Positions 58,714 through 64,000 of a stretch of DNA of 64,000 nucleotides are shown piece by piece. The stretch is from Streptomyces sp. PTY087I2 (GTDB taxonomy: Bacteria > Actinomycetota > Actinomycetes > Streptomycetales > Streptomycetaceae): NCBI RefSeq assembly GCF_001687325.1, contig NZ_LZRD01000028.1, forward strand, positions 1 to 64,000, read 5' to 3'. Each line of letters begins with the position of its first letter. Position 1 is the first letter of the stretch. The notes below the pieces were generated by a model that did no database searches, was not told the DNA's origin, and saw only the letters and a program-made list of their open reading frames with translations. A program made the position numbers and the translations under genes.

Positions 58714-60939
58714 ATGCCGGAATCGCCCACACCAGCACCACCGGATTCACCAGCAGCGGGGCGGCGAGGGCCGACCCCGAAGTCCATCGCCGTCTGGAGC
58801 CTGGTGGCCCTGGCCGGCGCCATCGGCTGGGCCACCCTCGCGCTGTCGCGGGGTGAAGAGGTCTCCGCCGCCTGGATGCTGGCGGCGGCCCTCGGTTCGT
58901 ACGCCATCGCGTACCGCTTCTACTCCCGGTTCATCGCCAACCGGGTCCTGAAGGCCGACAAGAACCGTGCGACCCCGGCCGAACGGCTGGACAACGGTGT
59001 CGACTTCCATCCCACCGACCGCCGGGTCCTGTTCGGTCACCACTTCGCCGCCATCGCGGGGGCGGGACCGCTGGTCGGCCCCGTGCTGGCCGCGCAGATG
59101 GGTTATCTGCCCGGGACGATCTGGCTGGTCGTCGGCGTCATCTTCGCCGGCGCCGTCCAGGACATGGTGACGCTGTTCTTCTCGACCCGCCGCAACGGCC
59201 GTTCGCTCGGTCAGATGGCGCGCGACGAGATAGGGCCGGTCGGCGGGATCGCCGCCCTGGTCGCGGTCTTCATCATCATGATCATCCTGCTCGCGGTGCT
59301 CGCGCTGGTCATCGTGAACGCGCTCGCGCACTCGCCGTGGGGCGTCTTCTCCATCGGCATGACGATCCCGATCGCCCTCTTCATGGGCGTCTATCTGCGT
59401 ATCCTGCGGCCCGGCAAGGTCAGTGAGGTCTCCCTCATCGGCGTCGCGCTGCTGCTCCTCGCGATCGTCGCGGGCGGCTGGGTCGCCGAGTCGTCGTGGG
59501 CGGACTTCTTCACGCTGGAGCCGGGCACGCTGGTCATCTGGATGATCGTGTACGGGTTCCTCGCCTCCGTGCTCCCCGTGTGGCTGCTGCTGGCCCCGCG
59601 CGACTACCTCTCCACCTTCATGAAGGTCGGCACGATCGGGCTGCTGGCCCTGGGCGTGGTCATAGCGCTGCCGACCCTGAAGATGCCCGCGGTCACCGAC
59701 TTCGCCTCCAGCGGCTCGGGCCCGGTCTTCGCCGGCTCGATGTTCCCGTTCGTCTTCATCACCATCGCCTGCGGCGCGCTCTCCGGCTTCCACTCCCTGG
59801 TCTCCTCCGGCACCACGCCGAAGATGGTCCAGAAGGAGACGCAGATCCGGATGATCGGCTACGGCGCCATGCTGGTCGAGTCGTTCGTCGCGATCATGGC
59901 GATGATCGCCGCCTGCATCATCGACCCCGGCCTCTACTTCGCCATCAACGCGCCCGTCGGCGTGATCGGCGACAGCGTCCAGTCCGCCTCGCAGGCCGTG
60001 GCCGACTTCGGCTTCACCATCACCCCGGACGCCCTGGCGCAGGCCGCCAAGGACGTCGAGGAGGCGAGCCTGCTCTCCCGGACCGGTGGCGCGCCGACGT
60101 TCGCGCTCGGCATGTCGGAGATCTTCTCCGCCGTGATCGGCGGGACGGCGATGAAGGCGTTCTGGTACCACTTCGCCATCATGTTCGAGGCGCTCTTCAT
60201 CCTCACCACCGTGGACGCCGGTACCCGCGTCGGGCGCTTCATGCTCCAGGACATGCTGGGCAACGCCTACAAGCCGTTCCGCGAGGTCAGCTGGAAGCCG
60301 GGCGTCTGGTTCGCCAGCGCCGTCGTGGTCGGCGGCTGGGGCTACTTCCTCTGGGTCGGTGTGCACGACCCGCTGGGCGGCATCAACCAGCTCTTCCCGC
60401 TCTTCGGCATCGCCAACCAGTTGCTGGCCGCCGTCGCGCTGGCCGTCTGCACCACCCTGCTGGTCAAGTCCGGCCGGCTGAAGTGGGCGTGGGTGACCGC
60501 GGTCCCGCTCGCCTGGGACGTGGCGGTCACGCTCACCGCGAGCTGGCAGAAGATCTTCTCCGACGACGTGAAGGTCGGCTTCTTCGCCCAGCGCGACAAG
60601 TACCAGGCGGGCATCGACGCGGGCGAGGTGCTGGCGCCCGCGAAGACCATGGACGACATGCGGACCGTCGTCACCAACTCCACGGTCGACGGAGTGCTGA
60701 GCGCGCTCTTCGCGCTCCTCATCATCGTGGTCCTCGTGGACGCGGGACGGGTCTGCTACAAGGCCATCCGCGATCCGGAGAGCGTCAAGCTCCACGAGAC
60801 GCCGTACGTCGAGTCCAAGCTCGTCGCCCCGGCCTCGCTCTTCGCCACCAAGGAGGAGAAGGCCGAACTGGTCGCCGCCGGAGTCGGCCCCGAGGGCGGC
60901 ATCCGCAAGGAACCGGCGGAGACGGGGAGCCGAACATGA
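58714..60939 (+). CDS. cstA: CstA-like peptide/pyruvate transporter (carbon starvation protein A)
   Basis: 741 residues from ATG 58714 with GAGGGGA upstream. About 16-18 membrane segments; CstA signatures NGVDFHPTDRRVLFGHHFAAIAGAGPLVGP and GFHSLVSSGTTPKM. Imports peptides or pyruvate during carbon limitation. The frame upstream of 58714 is not credible. Stop overlaps ybdD (ATGA). Confidence 0.93.
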   Translation: MPESPTPAPPDSPAAGRRGPTPKSIAVWSLVALAGAIGWATLALSRGEEVSAAWMLAAALGSYAIAYRFYSRFIANRVLKADKNRATPAERLDNGVDFHPTDRRVLFGHHFAAIAGAGPLVGPVLAAQMGYLPGTIWLVVGVIFAGAVQDMVTLFFSTRRNGRSLGQMARDEIGPVGGIAALVAVFIIMIILLAVLALVIVNALAHSPWGVFSIGMTIPIALFMGVYLRILRPGKVSEVSLIGVALLLLAIVAGGWVAESSWADFFTLEPGTLVIWMIVYGFLASVLPVWLLLAPRDYLSTFMKVGTIGLLALGVVIALPTLKMPAVTDFASSGSGPVFAGSMFPFVFITIACGALSGFHSLVSSGTTPKMVQKETQIRMIGYGAMLVESFVAIMAMIAACIIDPGLYFAINAPVGVIGDSVQSASQAVADFGFTITPDALAQAAKDVEEASLLSRTGGAPTFALGMSEIFSAVIGGTAMKAFWYHFAIMFEALFILTTVDAGTRVGRFMLQDMLGNAYKPFREVSWKPGVWFASAVVVGGWGYFLWVGVHDPLGGINQLFPLFGIANQLLAAVALAVCTTLLVKSGRLKWAWVTAVPLAWDVAVTLTASWQKIFSDDVKVGFFAQRDKYQAGIDAGEVLAPAKTMDDMRTVVTNSTVDGVLSALFALLIIVVLVDAGRVCYKAIRDPESVKLHETPYVESKLVAPASLFATKEEKAELVAAGVGPEGGIRKEPAETGSRT

Positions 60940-61139
60940 CGGTCGCGGACGTACGACGGGTGGCCGGACGGATCCGCTGGTACGTCCGCGAGCTCACCGG
61001 TGAGTCCACGTACGACCGCTATGTGGCGCACGCGAGGACGCACGATCCGGACGCGCCGGTGATGACCCGCCGCGCTTTCGAACGCAGTCGCACGGACGCC
61101 CGTGAGGCGGATCCCCGCGAGGGATTCCGCTGCTGCTGA
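60936..61139 (+). CDS. YbdD/YjiX family small protein
   Basis: 67 residues. VRELTGESTYDRYVAHARTHDP and PREGFRCC are the YbdD signature. This small cytoplasmic protein always accompanies CstA-family transporters and is needed for their activity in enterobacteria. Starts at the ATG overlapping the cstA stop. Easily missed because of its size. Confidence 0.93.
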   Translation: MTVADVRRVAGRIRWYVRELTGESTYDRYVAHARTHDPDAPVMTRRAFERSRTDAREADPREGFRCC

Positions 61140-61155
61140 GCACCGCCGGCCGATC

Positions 61156-61192
61156 GGGCCGCCGCGTCCCCTCCGGGGCGCGGCGGCCCCTT
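61156..61192 (+). terminator. Terminator after cstA-ybdD
   Basis: GGGCCGCCGCG plus CCCC (61156-61171, one bulged T) pairs with GGGG plus CGCGGCGGCCC (61175-61189), followed by CTTT. Confidence 0.85.
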
Positions 61193-61257
61193 TCCGTGTC
61201 CCGCCCGTACGTGGCCGTGCGGGACACGGCGCCCTCACCGTACGAAAGGATGTGCCC

Positions 61258-61959
61258 ATGACATCGCGCTCCCGGTCACCCCGGTTCCGGCCCCTCCTCC
61301 TGACCACGACGCTGACCGTGACGCTGGCGCTGGCCCTGACGGCGACGGGCTGCGGCACCGAACCGGCGCCGGACACCCGGGCGGCGGGCCCGAGCGGTTC
61401 GGCCGGTCCAGCACCCGACCGGGCGGAGCTGGAGGCGCGGGCGAGCGCCGCCCAGCTCGTCGCGGAGCATGTGTGGGTGACCGAGGCCGCGGGCTACGCC
61501 CTGGCCCGCCAGTCGGTCGGGGTACTCGGCGACGACGGATTCGGCAGCGTCTACACCGAGCCGGAGGGCGGGCAGATCAAGCTGTCGGTGGAACGCCTCC
61601 CGCACACCGACGCCGACTGCACGGACGGACCCGCGGCGGGCAGCGAGCAGGAGCCCCTGGTGACCTGCGAGCGGGACGGCGAGCAGTGGTACCGGGCCAC
61701 GGAGTCGGGTCATGCGTACGCCCGGGAACAGGGCGACCTGGTGGTGACGTTGAGCGGAACACGCCAGGAGGTGGACCGGGCGACGCTGCGCGCGGCGGCC
61801 CTGGCCGCCCACCGCGCCGACGACTACGAGCTGGACCAGGTGCTGCCGCCCGCCGGGAAGACCGCGGGGGAGACCGCCGGGCGGCAGCCGGTCGAGCGCG
61901 GCGATCTGCCGCCGGTCGGCGACGGCGCGCCGGACAACGAGGTGGGAGCGAGCGGCTGA
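61258..61959 (+). CDS. Putative lipoprotein
   Basis: 233 residues from ATG 61258 (AAAGGA 8 bp upstream). Signal peptide with a lipobox-like LTATGC near residue 32. The rest (Ala/Glu-rich with VYTEPEGGQIKLSVERLP and two Cys) has no recognised domain. Stop overlaps the acetyltransferase start (TGATG), so they are an operon. Function unknown. Confidence 0.82.
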   Translation: MTSRSRSPRFRPLLLTTTLTVTLALALTATGCGTEPAPDTRAAGPSGSAGPAPDRAELEARASAAQLVAEHVWVTEAAGYALARQSVGVLGDDGFGSVYTEPEGGQIKLSVERLPHTDADCTDGPAAGSEQEPLVTCERDGEQWYRATESGHAYAREQGDLVVTLSGTRQEVDRATLRAAALAAHRADDYELDQVLPPAGKTAGETAGRQPVERGDLPPVGDGAPDNEVGASG

Positions 61960-62468
61960 TGGACCTGACGATCAGGGTGGCGGAGCCCGCCGAGTACGCC
62001 GTGCTCGGCGAGATCGTCGCCGAGGCGTATCTCGGCGACGGCCTGCTGGACGGGCCGCAGGACCCGTATCTCGTCAAACTGCGGGCGGTGGAGCAGCGGG
62101 CGGCCGAGGCGGAGGTGCTGGTCGCGCTCGACGCGGACGGGGCGGTGCTCGGCGGTGTGACGTATGCCGCTCCCGGTACACCGTGGCGTGACATCGCCGG
62201 TCCGGACGAGGCCGAATTCCGGATGCTGGCCGTGGCCCGCGCGGGGCGCGGACGGGGCGTGGGGGAAGCTCTCGTACGGGCGTGCGTCGAGCGGGCCCGG
62301 TCCACGAAAGGTGTCCGGGCTCTGGTGCTGTCGACGCAGCCGGGCATGCTCCCAGCCCATAGGATCTACCGTCGGCTCGGCTTTCTGCGGACCCCCGAGC
62401 GGGACTGGGAGCCGGTGCCGGGCCTGCGGCTCATGACCTTCCGGCTGCCGCTGGAGGCGGTGTCCTGA
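61959..62468 (+). CDS. GNAT family N-acetyltransferase
   Basis: 169 residues. IRVAEPAEYAVLGEIVAEAY, EAEFRMLAVARAGRGRGVGEALVRACVERA (acetyl-CoA loop GRGRGVG), LSTQPGMLPAHRIYRRLGF. Coupled to the lipoprotein gene by stop/start overlap. Substrate unknown. Confidence 0.9.
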   Translation: MDLTIRVAEPAEYAVLGEIVAEAYLGDGLLDGPQDPYLVKLRAVEQRAAEAEVLVALDADGAVLGGVTYAAPGTPWRDIAGPDEAEFRMLAVARAGRGRGVGEALVRACVERARSTKGVRALVLSTQPGMLPAHRIYRRLGFLRTPERDWEPVPGLRLMTFRLPLEAVS

Positions 62469-62491
62469 GGGGCATATGAAATCGACGCGAC

Positions 62492-62538
62492 ACAACATGT
62501 GGGGGCCGCAGCATCTGGCGGCCCCCACATGTATGCTC
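62492..62538 (+). promoter_or_regulatory. Tandem NrdR-like boxes at the nrdA promoter
   Basis: Two ACATGT cores (62495-62500 and 62527-62532) with CACA...GGGG and CCCC...TATG flanks, centre-to-centre 32 bp (three helical turns), the spacing of paired NrdR boxes. The segment between them also makes a perfect 15-bp stem. TATGCT at 62532-62537 is a likely -10. Binding is inferred. Confidence 0.65.
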
Positions 62539-62539
62539 G

Positions 62540-62660
62540 ACCTCGCTGTCGCCGCAGGGGAATCCGGTGGGAATCCGGAACTGTCCCGCAACGGTGTGAT
62601 CAGTGTGCTTTTGCGCACCTGCAAGTCCGAAGACCTGTCGACAGTGCGTCCGGCTCGACC
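62540..62660 (+). ncRNA. Cobalamin riboswitch upstream of nrdA
   Basis: Conserved core blocks GGGAATCCGG, CTGTCCCGCAACGGTG, and a B12 box AAGTCCGAAGACCTGTC, enclosed by a P1-like stem (CGCTGTCG 62544-62551 with CGACAGTG 62639-62646). It lies in the leader of the class Ia ribonucleotide reductase gene. In Streptomyces this riboswitch shuts off class Ia RNR when coenzyme B12 allows the class II enzyme to work. The AGGG of the ribosome site can pair with CCCT (62770-62775). Confidence 0.88.
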
Positions 62661-62793
62661 GAACCGGATGCCAGACGTCCGGGCCTCGCGGATAGGCCGG
62701 TGGATGCCGTCAGCAGTGCCGCCCCGCCCCGGGTTTCGCGCTGCCCGGCTTCCCCTCCTTCCGCCGGCCCCCTGCCGAGCGAGGGAAAGCCCA

Positions 62794-64000
62794 GTGACCA
62801 TCGCGCCCGCCGATCCGGTTTCAGCCACCGAATCCGCCGAGTCCGCCGTGTCGACCCCGGCCGGGAATGCCTCCGACGGACCCGGGACCGCTTTGCTGCG
62901 GACCCTGACCGACCTCACCGTCGACCTTCCCGACACCGACCCCGGACGGGTCGCCGCCGCGGCCCTGCGCGGGCGCAACGCCCGCTCCGACGAGGCCGAG
63001 CTGCGCTCACTGGCCACCGAGGCGGCCGCGGGGCTGATCTCCGAGGACCCGGCGTACTCCCGGCTCGCCGCCCGGCTGCTGACCCTCTCGATCGCCGACG
63101 AGGCCGCGGGCCAGGGCGCGACGTCCTTCTCCGCCTCGGTCGCCGTGGGCCACCGCGAGGGCCTGATCGCCGACCGCACCGCCGCCTTCGTCGAGCTGCA
63201 CGCGAAGGCGCTGGACGAGCTGGTCGAGCGGACGCTGGCCGAGGGCGCGGACGATCGCTTCGGCTACTTCGGTCTCCGTACGCTGCACAGCCGTTACCTG
63301 CTGCGCCACCCGATCACCCGGCAGGTCATCGAGACCCCGCAGCACTTCATGCTGCGCGTGGCCGCGGGCCTCGCCGAGGACGAGTCGGCGCGCGCGCTGG
63401 ACGAGGTCGCCGCGCTCTACGGGCTGATGAGCAAGCTGGACTACCTCCCCTCCTCCCCCACGCTCTTCAACTCCGGTACGCGGCACCCGCAGATGTCCTC
63501 GTGCTATCTGCTGGACTCGCCGAAGGACGAGCTGGACTCGATCTACGACCGCTACCACCAGGTGGCGCGGCTCTCGAAGCACGCGGGCGGCATCGGTCTG
63601 TCGTACTCCCGCATCCGCGCCCGGGGTTCGCTGATCCGGGGCACCAACGGGCACTCCAACGGCATCGTGCCGTTCCTCAAGACGCTGGACGCCTCGGTGG
63701 CGGCGGTGAACCAGGGCGGCCGGCGCAAGGGCGCTGCGGCGGTCTACCTGGAGACCTGGCACGCGGACATCGAGGAGTTCCTCGAGCTGCGCGACAACAC
63801 CGGTGAGGACCAGCGGCGTACGCACAACCTGAACCTGGCGCACTGGATCCCGGACGAGTTCATGCGCCGGGTCGACGCGGACACCGAGTGGTCGCTGTTC
63901 TCCCCGGCGGACGTGCCCGAGCTGGTCGACCTGTGGGGCGACGAGTTCGACGCGGCCTACCGCGCGGCCGAGGCCAAGGGTCTTGCCCGCAAGACGATGC
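62794..64000 (+). CDS. nrdA: Class Ia ribonucleoside-diphosphate reductase large subunit, 3' truncated
   Basis: At least 402 residues from GTG 62794 (GAGGGA upstream) to the window end, still open. Sequence HPQMSSCYLLDSPKDELDSIYDRY, KHAGGIGLSYSRIRARGSLI and GRRKGAAAVYLETWHADIEEFLELRDN are typical of NrdA; the Cys in SSCYLL is the redox-active one. The N-terminus lacks an obvious ATP-cone. Reduces ribonucleotides to deoxyribonucleotides with NrdB. Controlled by NrdR and the B12 riboswitch. Confidence 0.94.
   Translation, partial: MTIAPADPVSATESAESAVSTPAGNASDGPGTALLRTLTDLTVDLPDTDPGRVAAAALRGRNARSDEAELRSLATEAAAGLISEDPAYSRLAARLLTLSIADEAAGQGATSFSASVAVGHREGLIADRTAAFVELHAKALDELVERTLAEGADDRFGYFGLRTLHSRYLLRHPITRQVIETPQHFMLRVAAGLAEDESARALDEVAALYGLMSKLDYLPSSPTLFNSGTRHPQMSSCYLLDSPKDELDSIYDRYHQVARLSKHAGGIGLSYSRIRARGSLIRGTNGHSNGIVPFLKTLDASVAAVNQGGRRKGAAAVYLETWHADIEEFLELRDNTGEDQRRTHNLNLAHWIPDEFMRRVDADTEWSLFSPADVPELVDLWGDEFDAAYRAAEAKGLARKTM

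Overview
The window is chromosomal DNA of a Streptomyces (very high GC, strong third-position GC bias, many GTG starts, overlapping stop/start codons). From memory, the gene order follows the conserved core of Streptomyces coelicolor from the 2-oxoglutarate dehydrogenase gene (SCO5281) down to the class Ia ribonucleotide reductase gene (SCO5226). This includes malic enzyme, a glutamate-type ABC transporter, sodX/sodN, the sigH stress operon, wblE, a PdtaS-like kinase, nagB, the das chitobiose operon, dasR, cstA and nrdA. Both end genes are cut by the window edges. I see no prophage, insertion sequence, tRNA, rRNA or CRISPR.

Layout. 1-3.6 kb: actinobacterial E2-E1 fusion 2-oxoglutarate dehydrogenase/decarboxylase. 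3.6-10.6 kb: small conserved genes, a DUF4097-PadR operon, an HTH-ClpN pair, a secreted GH5 hydrolase and a quinone-oxidoreductase-like enzyme. 11-15.5 kb: malic enzyme and a glutamate-type ABC importer ending in a textbook terminator. 15.5-18 kb: methyltransferase, CGNR zinc-finger protein, nickel SOD and its maturation protease. 18-44 kb: a more variable stretch holding a GlxA-type regulator, hydrolases, an overlapping hydrolase/acyltransferase/two-component operon, two DUF1266 paralogues, an LPXTG surface protein, a LysR/snapalysin pair, a YtrA-like GntR/membrane-protein operon, a family 2B encapsulin operon, and NsrR with its flavohaemoglobin. 44-50 kb: Na+/H+ antiporter, UBP zinc finger, anti-sigma/SigH, lipid kinase, WblE, histidine kinase. 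50-58.5 kb: aminosugar module (SIS isomerase, nagB, dasD-dasC-dasB-dasA, dasR) with DasR operators (dre). 58.5-64 kb: cstA-ybdD, lipoprotein, acetyltransferase, then nrdA behind tandem NrdR-like boxes and a cobalamin riboswitch.

How genes work together. DasABC imports chitin-derived GlcNAc oligomers, DasD (GH3) trims them, and NagB feeds glucosamine-6-phosphate to glycolysis. DasR controls them through dre sites before nagB and dasA, plus an unexpected third dre at 49.87 kb. NsrR senses NO and controls hmp through matched 23-bp boxes. The encapsulin shell gene is followed by a prenyl diphosphate synthase, the likely cargo, with a perfect 17-bp hairpin between them that could set the shell:cargo ratio. 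No terpene cyclase or prenyl methyltransferase lies nearby, so the enclosed pathway is probably not the known 2-methylisoborneol one. The encapsulin operon is the most system-like novelty. Other points are a lost stop codon at the end of dasA, a long sigH frame running across its anti-sigma gene, and several orphan operators and tandem repeats.
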